From assembly GCA_035624455.1 (NCBI GenBank), contig DASPRM010000156.1, positions 1-64,000 of the forward strand: a DNA stretch of 64,000 nt, written 5' to 3'. Source of the DNA: Terriglobales bacterium (GTDB lineage Bacteria > Acidobacteriota > Terriglobia > Terriglobales > Acidobacteriaceae). The notes beneath the pieces were generated by a model. The model was given only the letters and a program-made list of their open reading frames with translations. It had not been told where the DNA came from and made no database searches. Of the stretch, positions 42,022 through 51,983 are shown piece after piece. Positions within the stretch are counted from its first letter, which is position 1, and each line of letters begins with the position of its first letter. The position numbers and the translations under genes are program-made.

Positions 42022-43872
42022 ATGGGGATAACCCGCCAGATTACGGTGCTGTTGTGTGTCTTGATCAGCACAAACAGAGCTCAGAGCCCACCTGACAAGT
42101 GGAGCGCTGACCTTGCTCGCTACTACTTTGTGTCGCCTGAAGCTGAGAAATCAGCGCGCGCCGACCTTGATGCAACCCTCAAGCGCCTGGAGAATTACAA
42201 AGGCAAGCTTAATAACGGATCCAGCTTGGTTCAGGCCTTTCAGGCATACGAGGATGTGCTTCGAATCTACAACAAGCATGATGGTTATCTTCATCTACGT
42301 TGTTCGCAAAACCGCAAAGACGCGGCCTGCGATGACGAGAGCGGGCTGGAATCGGAATTGAATGCCAGAAGCGCATTCTTCAAAGCGGAAGTTCTGGCGA
42401 TCTCCGAACTGCGGCTGCACGCATTTTTTCTGGCTGAGCCTGAAATGAAGCCATATCGGTTTGCGCTGGATGAGATGCGGCGCGACATCGCGCATACGCT
42501 CCCTGCGTCTGAAGAAGAACTACTCAGTCGTCTGCGGCCAGAAATTTCAGAATGGCAATACGAGCTGTACGATCACGTCGTCTCGGCGATTCCGTTTGGA
42601 ACCGTGACGACCGCGGCAGGTCCATTGGATGTGATCCGTCAGCGCAATTTGCTGGCCTCGAATCCTGATGCGCGTGTGCGTGAGGAGGCGTTCAAGCGCC
42701 GCCTCAATGGATTCGCCAGCCAGCGTGAGCTCCTGGCTTTCGCGCTCATCCACACGGTGAAAGCACAAGAGTCACTTGCGACGGCGCAACATTACTCCAA
42801 TGCACCCGATCGCAAATACACCAGCATGTATCTGAAACCGCAGCAGGCGCGGAATCTCCTACAGCTCATGGCTCAGCATGGGGAGGTCGCGAAGCGTTTC
42901 GAGAAAATTCGCGCTACTGATTTCGAGCGCGCCCACCACGCGCAGGCGCACGCCTGGGACCTCTCGGCTCCTGAACCCGGCCTCGCGCCGCCAATCACAC
43001 CCCTTCAGGCGCTGCCGGCCTTATTTCACGCTGCGTTCGCTGGGCTGGGGCCGGAGTATCAAGCGGCATTCGACTCGTTGCTGGCACCAGGCAACGGCAG
43101 GGCGGACGTGATACCGGGGGGAGCGCCGAATCGATATGCGGGCGGATTCTCCATTGGATTCACCGGCGCTACGAGCATCCTCTTTTATGGCCGCTATGAC
43201 GGAACCTTCAAAGACTTATCGGTGATCGCACATGAGGGAGGCCATGCCGTGCATCGCAGCTTGATGAGCCAGAACGATGTGAAACCGATATACGCGATGG
43301 GAGCCCATTTCCTGTTCGAATCGTTTGCTGCTTTCAACGAGCTTCTGCTCGCGGACTATCTTGCCGAACACACCCCGAATCCTGCCTTGCAGCGTTTCTA
43401 CCGGAAGCAGTGGATGAGTATCAAAGGACTGGATACGTTTTATGGTGCGCAAGACGCCCTGCTGGAACAGGCAATTTATGATGGCGTCTCGCGTGGAAGC
43501 GTTAGAAGCGCGGATGACCTGGACAAGTTGAGCCTGCAGATTGACGGCAACTTCTCTGACTCTTCTGCAACGACTCCGGAACTCCGCAACCGATGGGCGA
43601 CGTTGTCACTGATGTATGAAGATCCCCTCTACAACATTAATTATGTCTATGGCGGGCTGCTGGCACTGAAGTACTACCAGCTCTACATCTCAGACCGGGA
43701 ACGGTTCGTGCCGCGATATATTGCGTTGCTGAAGAATGGATTTGATGCACCGCCTGACGCGCTGCTCAAGAAATTTCTCGATGTCGATCTGTTTGATCCG
43801 GCGCTTCTGAGCGACGGCCTGAGGTTGCTGAACGCACGACTCGATCAACTCGAGAACAGTCCAGATCACTGA
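42022..43872 (+). CDS. Exported M3-family oligoendopeptidase
   Basis: A 616-aa zinc metallopeptidase related to oligoendopeptidase F and thimet-type M3 peptidases. The zinc site is HEGGH at about residues 404-408 (VIAHEGGHAVHRSLM), with a third ligand expected in FESFAAFNELLLADY. A signal peptide (ITVLLCVLISTNRAQ) implies periplasmic action, unusual for PepF, which is generally cytosolic. The ATG at 42022 follows AGGAG; 41881 upstream overlaps sufT and is not used. It likely degrades oligopeptides in the envelope. Confidence 0.8.
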   Translation: MGITRQITVLLCVLISTNRAQSPPDKWSADLARYYFVSPEAEKSARADLDATLKRLENYKGKLNNGSSLVQAFQAYEDVLRIYNKHDGYLHLRCSQNRKDAACDDESGLESELNARSAFFKAEVLAISELRLHAFFLAEPEMKPYRFALDEMRRDIAHTLPASEEELLSRLRPEISEWQYELYDHVVSAIPFGTVTTAAGPLDVIRQRNLLASNPDARVREEAFKRRLNGFASQRELLAFALIHTVKAQESLATAQHYSNAPDRKYTSMYLKPQQARNLLQLMAQHGEVAKRFEKIRATDFERAHHAQAHAWDLSAPEPGLAPPITPLQALPALFHAAFAGLGPEYQAAFDSLLAPGNGRADVIPGGAPNRYAGGFSIGFTGATSILFYGRYDGTFKDLSVIAHEGGHAVHRSLMSQNDVKPIYAMGAHFLFESFAAFNELLLADYLAEHTPNPALQRFYRKQWMSIKGLDTFYGAQDALLEQAIYDGVSRGSVRSADDLDKLSLQIDGNFSDSSATTPELRNRWATLSLMYEDPLYNINYVYGGLLALKYYQLYISDRERFVPRYIALLKNGFDAPPDALLKKFLDVDLFDPALLSDGLRLLNARLDQLENSPDH

Positions 43873-43888
43873 GCTCCTGCCTATCACC

Positions 43889-46498
43889 TTACGCCACACT
43901 CACCGCCGCGGGCGCGATGTGAGGTTCATGGGCCCAGGAAATCAAACCGGGAATGAATTTTACCGGCAAGTCAGGATGATTGGGGCGTACGCGCACGGTG
44001 AATCCGTGGAGTCCACTGCGGCCAATCGAGGTGTTTACAACGTAGTTGTAAGTGCCGTCAGAACGGCTCTCTTCCGGCTGCATCGGAACCGCCTCGCCCT
44101 CCACGAGATCGCCATTCATGTCCACGGCACCCACGTATAGCTCCACTACCACGTCTTCCGGACGGAGTTGACCCAGATGTACTTGCGCCCGGACAGGCAT
44201 CGACGAGGCCACTGGGACCGAATTGATGGGACCGTCCTCAACTTTTTCTACCCAGACCTCCTGCCATGAGTTGCGGATCCGATCCAGAGCGGATGACAGA
44301 TCACGCGCGCGGTGGGCATGATCGGCGTCGAGCGAGCGAAATCTGCCATGCGCGTTGACGTAGAACTCCTGGAAATAATCGCGCACCATACGATGGGTAT
44401 TGACGAAGTGACAGAGCGAATCTACGCAAGCCTTCATCCGCTCGACCCATCTGCGCGGGATGCGGTCAGCGCCTCTTTCATAGAACGTGGGCACGACATC
44501 GCGCTCCAGCAGATCATACAGCCCTTCGGCTTCTACCTTGTCCTGGTAGTTGGGATCGGAGTAGGACTCGCCCTTGCCGATGGCCCAACCGATCTTCTGG
44601 GAATTCCCGGGGTCATTCCATACTTCGTCCCACCAACCATCCGGCACGCTGAGGTTCAGCACGGCGTTGGCGGCGGCCTTCATCCCGCTGGTGCCGGACG
44701 CCTCGTTGGGGCGCAGCGGAGTATTCAGCCAGACATCCACGCCTTGCACCAGATAGCGAGCGACGGCCATGTCGTAGTCTTCGAGAAAGACAACGTGGCG
44801 ACCCAGCGTAGGATCGCGGCTGACATCGGTGATCTGACGGATCAACTGCTTGCCGCCATCATCCTGGGGGTGGGCCTTGCCGGCGAAGATCAGCTGCACG
44901 GGGCGAGCGGGATCGGTCAAGAGACGACGAAGCCGATCCATATCGCGCAGGATCAGGGTCGCGCGTTTGTAGGTGGCGAAGCGGCGAGCGAAGCCGATGG
45001 TGAGCGCATCCGGATCCAGGATTTCGGCGGCAGCATCGAGCTCTGACTGGGGCGCAGCCCGGCGCAGGCGCTGATCGCGAACTCGCTTGCGGGCCCATGA
45101 TACCAGCCGTTCGCGCCGGCGCTCGTGAGTGCGCCACAATTCTTCCGCGGGGATCGATTGCACCCGGCTCCAAACGTCGCTGTTCGCTGGTTCCTCGCGC
45201 CAGTTGGGGCCGAGATAGCGATCGTAGAGGTGATTGAACTCGGACGAGATCCAACTGCGAAAATGAACGCCGTTGGTGATGTGCCGGATGGGTATTTCTG
45301 TCACCGGAACCCCGGGCCACAGCGATTGCCACATTTGGCGGCTAACCTCGCCGTGGAGTTTGCTGACGCCGTTGGCCCATGCCGCTGTGCGCAGAGCCAG
45401 CACGGTCATGCAGAAGTCGCCGTTTTGCTGACTGCGTCCCAGATTGAGGAATTCGGAATACGGCAATCCCAACTCTCGCGCCGTGTCGCCAAAATAGAGA
45501 TTCACAAGATCGGATTGAAAGTAATCGTGCCCGGCCTCGACCGGAGTGTGGGTGGTGAAGACCAGGCTCGCCGAAGCCAACTCCCGCGCCTGGATGAAAT
45601 TAAGATCGCGGGTTCGCATGAGGTGGCGTATGTGTTCGAGTGCCAGAAACGCGGAGTGACCCTCGTTCATATGATAGACGGTAGGCTGCAAACCCAGCAT
45701 CTGCAGGGCGCGGTAGCCGCCGATTCCGAGCAGAATCTCCTGCCGGATTCGCATGTTGCGGTCGCCGCCGTAGAGCTGGTCGGTTATATCACGATCTTCA
45801 ATGCGCTGGTTTGCGGTGATATTCGTATCGAGCAGATAGAGCGGCACGCGTCCGACCTGCGCTTTCCACACTTGCGCATAAACGGGATGGCCAGCGAGGT
45901 CGACCTCGACGATAAACGGGGTGCCGTCGCCGTGATTTACGACGCTTACCGGAAGATTATGGAAGTCGTTCCCGGCGTACGATTCCTGCTGCCAGCCGGA
46001 CTGGTTCAGATACTGGCGGAAGTAACCCTGCTGATAGAGCAGCCCGACACCGACCAGGGGCAGCCCTAGATCGCTGGCGGATTTGAGGTGATCACCGGCA
46101 AGAATGCCAAGACCACCGGCAAAGATCGAAAGACATTCCGTCAGCCCGAACTCCGCCGAAAAGTAGGCAATCAGAGGAGCGTCACCGGAGTTCGCGTTGG
46201 TGCGGTGGAACCAGGTCGAATCGGAAGCAAGATAACCCTGGAGATTGGACTCAACCCGGTGCAGGTGAGCCAGGAAGGCATCGTCGCGGCTGGCAAGTTC
46301 CAGCTTCTCCTGTTCAATGATGCCCAGCAACAGCACGGGATTGTGTCCTGAGGTCTCCCACAGATCGCGGTCGAGACGCCGGAACAGCTCCACCGACTCA
46401 TGGCTCCAGCACCAACGCAGGTTGTGAGCGATGGCGAGCAATCCGTGGATTTGTGGCGGCAAAGAAGGAACGACACTGAAGGTATGAATAGGTTTCAT
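43889..46498 (-). CDS. glgP: Alpha-glucan phosphorylase
   Basis: An 869-aa alpha-glucan phosphorylase of the TIGR02094 type, releasing glucose 1-phosphate from maltodextrin or glycogen in the cytosol. It has the PLP-lysine stretch EASGTSGMKAAANAVLN, RRFATYKRATLILRD, IRHITNGVHFRSWIS and the N-terminal DUF3417-like part (PSLPPQIHGLLAIAHNLRW). The start at 46498 (MKPIHTF) is preferred over an in-frame TTG at 46513. It is divergent from the CGTase-like amylase gene at 46736, which could provide its extracellular substrate. Confidence 0.92.
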   Translation of the reverse strand: MKPIHTFSVVPSLPPQIHGLLAIAHNLRWCWSHESVELFRRLDRDLWETSGHNPVLLLGIIEQEKLELASRDDAFLAHLHRVESNLQGYLASDSTWFHRTNANSGDAPLIAYFSAEFGLTECLSIFAGGLGILAGDHLKSASDLGLPLVGVGLLYQQGYFRQYLNQSGWQQESYAGNDFHNLPVSVVNHGDGTPFIVEVDLAGHPVYAQVWKAQVGRVPLYLLDTNITANQRIEDRDITDQLYGGDRNMRIRQEILLGIGGYRALQMLGLQPTVYHMNEGHSAFLALEHIRHLMRTRDLNFIQARELASASLVFTTHTPVEAGHDYFQSDLVNLYFGDTARELGLPYSEFLNLGRSQQNGDFCMTVLALRTAAWANGVSKLHGEVSRQMWQSLWPGVPVTEIPIRHITNGVHFRSWISSEFNHLYDRYLGPNWREEPANSDVWSRVQSIPAEELWRTHERRRERLVSWARKRVRDQRLRRAAPQSELDAAAEILDPDALTIGFARRFATYKRATLILRDMDRLRRLLTDPARPVQLIFAGKAHPQDDGGKQLIRQITDVSRDPTLGRHVVFLEDYDMAVARYLVQGVDVWLNTPLRPNEASGTSGMKAAANAVLNLSVPDGWWDEVWNDPGNSQKIGWAIGKGESYSDPNYQDKVEAEGLYDLLERDVVPTFYERGADRIPRRWVERMKACVDSLCHFVNTHRMVRDYFQEFYVNAHGRFRSLDADHAHRARDLSSALDRIRNSWQEVWVEKVEDGPINSVPVASSMPVRAQVHLGQLRPEDVVVELYVGAVDMNGDLVEGEAVPMQPEESRSDGTYNYVVNTSIGRSGLHGFTVRVRPNHPDLPVKFIPGLISWAHEPHIAPAAVSVA

Positions 46499-46735
46499 GG
46501 CTGGGATCCTCAAGGTTAAAGTGCGTTCTTACTCCTCGGGCAGGAGTAGGTCAAGTTAAGTGTCGGTCAATTTCTAAGAAGTGGCGGTTTGGGGTTCCAT
46601 TAATGAAACAGAACCGTTTTAGCAAAGGCCAGGTAAATCCGGAATTTACGTTGCCCAAGGCGGACACATCTCCACACTGTGTGACAATAGCAGCCTCGCA
46701 GTCCGAGCATGTTCCCGGCCGCCCCGGAGGTCCGC

Positions 46736-48868
46736 ATGTCAAAGTCATTCACTCGCAAGCTTGCCGTTGTCGTGGTGATTCTGGCGCCGGCGATTATCCA
46801 GCCGGCCTCCAGGGCAGCTGACTTCAAGAAGGAAGTGATCTATCAGATCGTTACCGATCGTTTTTTCGATGGCGATGCCGCGAACGACAATCCCGCGCAA
46901 AGCAGCGGCTTGTTCGACTCCACGAAAAATAACTTTCAAGCTTACTGGGGAGGTGACTTGGCCGGCATCGAGCAGAAGATGTCGTACATAGCAGGCATGG
47001 GAGTCACCGCGATCTGGATTTCGCCACCGGTTGACAACGAAAACGCAAACGAAGACGGCAGTAGCGTCGGCGCGCCATATCACGGCTATCACGCCCGCGA
47101 CTTCAAGCGCATCGAGGAGCACATGGGAGACGCCAGCAACTCCTTTGCCGCCTTCGACAGCCTGGTCACGGCGGCGCACAGTAAGGGCATCAAGGTGATC
47201 GTCGATTTCGCGCCCAATCATTCCAACCCCAACAACAAAGGTGAGTTTGGCGCGTTCTATGACAACGGGAACCTGGTTGGAAATTACACGAACGATACGA
47301 ACGGCTATTTCCATCACAATCCGAACCTCGGCGACGGCGACTACAACGATCGCTATAAGGATCAGTACTACACCCTCTCCGATCTGGCAGACTTCAACCA
47401 GGAGAATCCCACGATTGACGCCTACCTGAAATCTGCAGCGCAGTTATTCCAGCAGCATCACGTCGATGGGTTTCGGGTGGACGCCATCAAGCACACCACC
47501 TGGGGCTGGCTGTACACTCTCGCGAACAGCATCTACAGCAACGCGGACACGTTCACTTTCGGCGAATGGATCGCCGACACGACTAATGATCCCCTTTATC
47601 ACGATCTCTATAAGTTCGCGAATCGCTCCGGCTTCTCGGCCCTGGATTTTCCACTCTACAACGCCATCGATGACGCGTTCGCGCGCGATAACAGCTTCAG
47701 CGAGATCGATACGGTGCTGTCGCAGGAGGCATTGAATTTCCAGCAGGTAAACGACCTGGTGACGTTCATCGACAACCACGACCGCCAGCGCTTCCTCTCC
47801 ATCAACAAGAACCAGGACCGGCTGCACGAGGCGCTCGCGTTCCTGCTGACCTGCCGCGGCGTGCCGGTGATCTACTACGGCACCGAGCAATATCTTCACA
47901 ACGACACTAACAAGGGGGTGGATCCTTATAACCGGCCGATGATGAGCAGCTTCGATACGACGACCACTGCCTACAAGCTCATCAGCAAGCTGAGCGCGTT
48001 GCGCAGAAGTAATCCAGCGATACCATACGGAACAGTTGGCCAGCGCTGGATCAATAACGATGTGTATATCTACGAGCGGAAATTCGCCGCAAGCGTGGTG
48101 CTGGTTGCCATCAATAAAAATGACGCCTCGGGGACGCCAATCTCCGGCCTTTTCACGGCGCTTGCTGCCGGCAATTACACCGACTACCTGGGGGGAATGC
48201 TGGGAGGGCCCTCGATCACCGTGACCAATGGTGGAGGGAACAATCCTGTCAACAATTTCACTCTGCCGGCGCACTGCGTCGCAGTCTGGGTTTTCAACCC
48301 CGGCACGGCGGCCACTCCAGTGCTGGCATCGATCGGACCGGATGTGATCCAGCCGGGAGTTCAGGTCACGCTCGCCGGCAGCTTCGCCGGATCAAACACC
48401 GTAAAGTTCGGCACCACGGTCGCAACAGTGGTCAGCTCCAGCAAGAATCAGATCGTGGCGACGGTGCCCACGATTGGGAACGGCAACTACACGGTTACAG
48501 TGACCGATTCGTCAGGGCACGTCTCCAACGGTCTGCCGTTCACCGTGCTCGCGGCAAAGCTCATCCCGGTGACTTTCACGGTGACCAACGCCGCACCGAC
48601 GGTCATCGGCGACTACATCTTTCTTAGTGGTGACACGGTGGAGCTGGGAAACTGGAACACCACCTGGGATGGCGCGGTCGGTCCGATGCTCGCGCCGCAC
48701 TATCCGGATTGGTTTTTGAACGTAGGTGTGCCGGCCGGTCGAACCATTCAATTCAAGTTCATCAAGATCGCGGCAAACGGCACGGTCACTTGGGAAGCCG
48801 GTCCCAACCACTCCTACACGGTTCCTACCAGCGGCACCGGGTTCGTGAATGTGAGCTGGCAGAACTGA
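46736..48868 (+). CDS. Secreted GH13 CGTase/maltogenic-amylase-like enzyme with IPT and CBM20 domains
   Basis: A 710-aa exported GH13 enzyme with CGTase layout. Signal peptide KLAVVVVILAPAIIQPASRA, (beta/alpha)8 domain with catalytic Asp249 (DGFRVDAIKH), Glu277 (FTFGEWIAD) and Asp349 (FIDNHDRQRF), and calcium-type loops (DRFFDGDAANDNP). C-terminal IPT/TIG fold about residues 525-610 (IGPDVIQPGVQVTLAGSFAG) and a starch-binding CBM20 about 615-710 (NWNTTWDGAVGPML, WEAGPNHSYTVP). It could act as CGTase, amylase or maltogenic amylase; the acceptor-side residues were not judged. SD CGGAGG precedes the start. Confidence 0.85.
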   Translation: MSKSFTRKLAVVVVILAPAIIQPASRAADFKKEVIYQIVTDRFFDGDAANDNPAQSSGLFDSTKNNFQAYWGGDLAGIEQKMSYIAGMGVTAIWISPPVDNENANEDGSSVGAPYHGYHARDFKRIEEHMGDASNSFAAFDSLVTAAHSKGIKVIVDFAPNHSNPNNKGEFGAFYDNGNLVGNYTNDTNGYFHHNPNLGDGDYNDRYKDQYYTLSDLADFNQENPTIDAYLKSAAQLFQQHHVDGFRVDAIKHTTWGWLYTLANSIYSNADTFTFGEWIADTTNDPLYHDLYKFANRSGFSALDFPLYNAIDDAFARDNSFSEIDTVLSQEALNFQQVNDLVTFIDNHDRQRFLSINKNQDRLHEALAFLLTCRGVPVIYYGTEQYLHNDTNKGVDPYNRPMMSSFDTTTTAYKLISKLSALRRSNPAIPYGTVGQRWINNDVYIYERKFAASVVLVAINKNDASGTPISGLFTALAAGNYTDYLGGMLGGPSITVTNGGGNNPVNNFTLPAHCVAVWVFNPGTAATPVLASIGPDVIQPGVQVTLAGSFAGSNTVKFGTTVATVVSSSKNQIVATVPTIGNGNYTVTVTDSSGHVSNGLPFTVLAAKLIPVTFTVTNAAPTVIGDYIFLSGDTVELGNWNTTWDGAVGPMLAPHYPDWFLNVGVPAGRTIQFKFIKIAANGTVTWEAGPNHSYTVPTSGTGFVNVSWQN

Positions 48869-49207
48869 GGTAGCCCGCCTCAGAAGTGGCCTCGATTAGG
48901 CGGGCAATAAGTTTCGGCAGCCTATCATCCCGGCGAGGAGAATGCTTTCAAGTTTTGTCAGATGGATATCAGGTCATCGCGCGAGTAAGGCAGCGGCCCG
49001 AAACATTATGGTCGAAGGACCGCCGCCTAGCCTCCCGAACTAGCCACGCAGGCGATTGGCAATTGGCTAGTCTGATTGGGGAATTGTGAACCTTGGAATT
49101 TCCGATAAGCTCCCAAGTCGAGGCGATGCCGTTCTCTCTTCCGGCCGCCAACGGCACAATTGCACGAAAAGCTGTCGCCGCGCGGCTGCACAAAAGGAGC
49201 GATTTCC
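48869..49207. other. Upstream region of the Cys-rich gene
   Basis: No gene or RNA seen. Contains CTAGCC at 49027-49032 and 49040-49045 and GGCTAG at 49065-49070, the same hexamer found in front of the paralogue at 34.8 kb. TTGGCAATTGGCTAG is in an AT-rich block. Confidence 0.35.
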
Positions 49208-49843
49208 ATGCGTAAGATTCTGGCCATCAGCGTACTGCTCATCATGGTTGCACTGGCGTCGCAGGTTTGGGCACAGGGCACGAATGATGTGTACCAGGTA
49301 AGTCCGTGGGAGAGATTTAGTGTTGAGGCTGGCGGTTTGAGCGCCGCAGAAGCCGACTTTGCTTTCGTCGAGATAGTTAACCCTGGCGAGCAAGGCACGC
49401 CAATTAGCGCCCACCACGGCACAGTTTGCGCCGACATCTACTGGTTTGACACGAACCAGGAGATGCTGGAGTGCTGTGCGTGCCCACTCACAGCTAACGC
49501 GTTGCTCAGGCTGCAGATTGGTCGCGAACTCAACCATAACCCGCTTACCGGATTTCCGGCTCCGCAACACGGTGTAGTTAAGATCGTCTCCGACAACCAG
49601 GCGAACTGTGATCCTACCAGCCCGGTTCCGACCCCGGATCTGCGGGCGTGGACGAGCAGTCTGTTCGTGTCTTCAGCGCCTGTGCAAGTGGAACCGCCCG
49701 GTACTTTCGTTGGCAGAAGTCGCGATCTGTTTGCCCAGGTGCCGCTCCAGGCGGACGAACTGGCTTTCCTCGGGCAGGCATGCTCGTTCGTGCAGTTCCT
49801 GGGCAGCGGCAAGGGTACGTGCAGCTGCAGTGTAGGGGGATAG
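49208..49843 (+). CDS. Secreted Cys-rich protein, family shared with 34162-34770
   Basis: A 211-aa exported protein of the same unnamed family. Signal peptide ILAISVLLIMVALASQVWAQ; conserved blocks VNPGEQGTPISAHHGTVCAD, QEMLECCACPLTANALL, NPLTGFPAPQHGVVKIVSD, PVPTPDLRAW and LAFLGQACSFVQFLGSGKG ending in TCSC. The start at 49208 has AAAGGAG upstream. A strong Rho-independent terminator follows. Identity with the paralogue is high in the Cys-containing blocks and low elsewhere, which points to a shared fold with differing ligands. Confidence 0.75.
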   Translation: MRKILAISVLLIMVALASQVWAQGTNDVYQVSPWERFSVEAGGLSAAEADFAFVEIVNPGEQGTPISAHHGTVCADIYWFDTNQEMLECCACPLTANALLRLQIGRELNHNPLTGFPAPQHGVVKIVSDNQANCDPTSPVPTPDLRAWTSSLFVSSAPVQVEPPGTFVGRSRDLFAQVPLQADELAFLGQACSFVQFLGSGKGTCSCSVGG

Positions 49844-49861
49844 TCCAATCCGAAACGTTCT

Positions 49862-49893
49862 CAAGCCACCCTTCGAGGGTGGCTTGAGTTTTT
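49862..49893 (+). terminator. Rho-independent terminator of the Cys-rich gene
   Basis: CAAGCCACCCT (49862-49872), loop TCG, AGGGTGGCTTG (49876-49886), then AGTTTTT. An 11-bp perfect stem with a T-run, just after the stop at 49843. Confidence 0.9.
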
Positions 49894-50079
49894 GAGGCAG
49901 ACTGTAGGTGCGTAACCCGATTGCTTAGTCCGGTTCGCAATTGACAGGGCTGGGTTGCTCCGGCAGAATCTGCCATCTCTTACTAGCTCCAGCTTCTCCT
50001 TCTTCCTCTGACCCGAGATGCCTCCGGTTGCGGAGTAGGGCCTTCCGTACGCGCACTGATAGCGGGAGGAGGAGAAAGA

Positions 50080-51882
50080 ATGGTCCCGAGAAGTGTATTT
50101 GTATGGAAAACCTGCAGTTGCCGCTGTATGAGGCGAATCAGTACAACTACAGCGGCGTTGCTAACAACTCTGGTTGCGACGGTGATGATCGCGTCGCTGC
50201 CAGCCCATGCGCAGAATGCGTGTCCAGCCGGGTTTAATGATCGGCCCGCGCTTCAGACTCACATCGACCAGAACGATATCGTCAACGGAAGATACAGCTT
50301 CCAACAAGTCTTCAATCTTGGGCGGCAGATCTTCATTACCGATTTCAACCGCTGCGATGGCGCCGGGCGGCCGGCAAATACTGCGGCGGTTGCGAATCAT
50401 GGCATCGGCGGCCCGCGCACTCCGGATCCGCTCAAAGCCCCACGGCTGACCATCCTTTCGGGACCGGATGCCAACTCCTGCGCTTCCTGCCATAACGAGC
50501 CGGAAGTCGGTGGCGCTGGCAGCTTTCATGCCAATCTCTTCGATCAGGCGATTGATTGCGATCCGGTCTCAGGCGTGATGTTGACCACCAGCGTGTTCGG
50601 AAATTTGAACGCCGCCCGTCCGTGCAGGCCGACTACGCCCACATCCACCGGTGGCGGCTTTGCGCATACCTTCAACGAACGCGGCTCACTCGGCATGTTC
50701 GGCTCTGGCGCCATCGAATTGCTTGGCCGAGAAATGACCGACGACCTGCAGAATCTCAAGGCGCAGGCGCTGGCACAGGCTGCGGCTTTGCATCACGACG
50801 TTACTGTCAATCTGGTGACCAAGGGCGTGCAATTTGGTTCCTTGACCGCTCACTCCAACGGCACCGTCGATACCAGTCAGGTTCAGGGAGTCAGCCCCGA
50901 CCTGGTGATCCGGCCGTTCGGCCGCAAGGGCCAGAACAAGTCCATCCGGCATTTCACGATCCAGGGATTCAATCGGCATCTGGGGATCCAGCCCGTTGAG
51001 GCCCTGGAGCAGTTGAATCCACCCGTCCCGGATCCAGACCAGGACGAAATCAGCAATGAACTCACTGTCGGCGACGTGACCGCGGTTACCGTCTTTGAGG
51101 CGGCGCTGCCGGTTCCGCGGCGCACCGTCCCGCACAGCGCGCAGGAGCTACGCGAGGTCCTTCGCGGCGAGCAGTTGTTTTCGCAGATCGGTTGCGCCTC
51201 CTGTCATGTTCCTGCGCTTCCACTGCGCAGCACCATCTACTGCGAACCCAATGCGCGCAATCAGGAGGGCGATTTTCGCGACACCAGCCAGTCCTTCTGT
51301 TTTGACCTGCGAAAGACCAGCGGCCTTGTCGGCAAGTGGGTACCCGCCTTTACCGATCTGAAACGCCACACTATCTGCGATCCCACCCACGATTTCGATC
51401 CTGTCACGAACCATTACTGTGACGACGTGCCGATCTCGCAGACGCCGGCGACCGACAAGACCAATGCCGGGCCTACCGGCGTAACCGATCGTCCACCGTA
51501 TTACCAATTCATGACAGCCAAGTTGTGGGACACCGGCAACTCCGGTCCCTGGGGCCACCGCAACGATCTGGACACGATCTATGAGGCGATCAGCCGGCAC
51601 GGTGGCGAGGCCACCCAGGCGGAGACGGCGTTCGAGAGTCTCTCTGATGGTGATCAGCTGGCGGTGGTCAGCTTCCTCAAGACGCTGCAGATGCCCATCA
51701 TGGACAACAATCCGCAGCCTCAGGAAGAGGGATCGCCGACCGCGCCCAATCCCGGAGGTGGATTCACATTACTGGCCAGCGAGCGGCACTCGGCGCTTGG
51801 ATGGGCCACAACGATAGCGGTCGTTTTCGTTTTCGGTGTCTCTGTAATCTGGCGTGGCCGCAAGACACAACGAAAACGCTAG
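50080..51882 (+). CDS. Exported dihaem cytochrome c peroxidase-like oxidoreductase
   Basis: A 600-aa protein of the dihaem oxidoreductase (DHOR)/peroxidase-like type. The N-terminus has a signal segment (ALLTTLVATVMIASLPAHAQ), two CxxCH sites (CASCHNEPEVGGAG and CASCHVPALPL) far apart, and C-terminal TM (TTIAVVFVFGVSVIWRGRK) after a Pro/Gly linker. The conserved GSLGMFGSGAIELLGREM and LWDTGNSGPWGHRNDLDTIYEAI segments match the family. Expected in the periplasm, anchored to the membrane. A strong ribosome site GGAGGAGGAG precedes the ATG at 50080; a later ATG (MRRIST) is also possible. Confidence 0.85.
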   Translation: MVPRSVFVWKTCSCRCMRRISTTTAALLTTLVATVMIASLPAHAQNACPAGFNDRPALQTHIDQNDIVNGRYSFQQVFNLGRQIFITDFNRCDGAGRPANTAAVANHGIGGPRTPDPLKAPRLTILSGPDANSCASCHNEPEVGGAGSFHANLFDQAIDCDPVSGVMLTTSVFGNLNAARPCRPTTPTSTGGGFAHTFNERGSLGMFGSGAIELLGREMTDDLQNLKAQALAQAAALHHDVTVNLVTKGVQFGSLTAHSNGTVDTSQVQGVSPDLVIRPFGRKGQNKSIRHFTIQGFNRHLGIQPVEALEQLNPPVPDPDQDEISNELTVGDVTAVTVFEAALPVPRRTVPHSAQELREVLRGEQLFSQIGCASCHVPALPLRSTIYCEPNARNQEGDFRDTSQSFCFDLRKTSGLVGKWVPAFTDLKRHTICDPTHDFDPVTNHYCDDVPISQTPATDKTNAGPTGVTDRPPYYQFMTAKLWDTGNSGPWGHRNDLDTIYEAISRHGGEATQAETAFESLSDGDQLAVVSFLKTLQMPIMDNNPQPQEEGSPTAPNPGGGFTLLASERHSALGWATTIAVVFVFGVSVIWRGRKTQRKR

Positions 51883-51903
51883 CGGCCCGTTAATCTTAAC
51901 CCT

Positions 51904-51929
51904 GCCCGGCCGGCCTCGGCCGGGCTTTT
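51904..51929 (+). terminator. Rho-independent terminator of the dihaem gene
   Basis: GCCCGGCCG (51904-51912), loop GCCT, CGGCCGGGC (51917-51925), TTTT. A 9-bp all-GC stem 22 bases after the stop. Confidence 0.85.
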
Positions 51930-51983
51930 CTTGTTGGTCGGGGGGAGGATATCAAGGCGCGCCAAAAGCTTTCAGGGTAAGCT

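Noticed and set aside
48957-49080. Riboswitch-like leader before the Cys-rich gene at 49208
   Set aside because: I looked for c-di-GMP (GEMM) and cobalamin-type cores and found no match, only CTAGCC/GGCTAG repeats.
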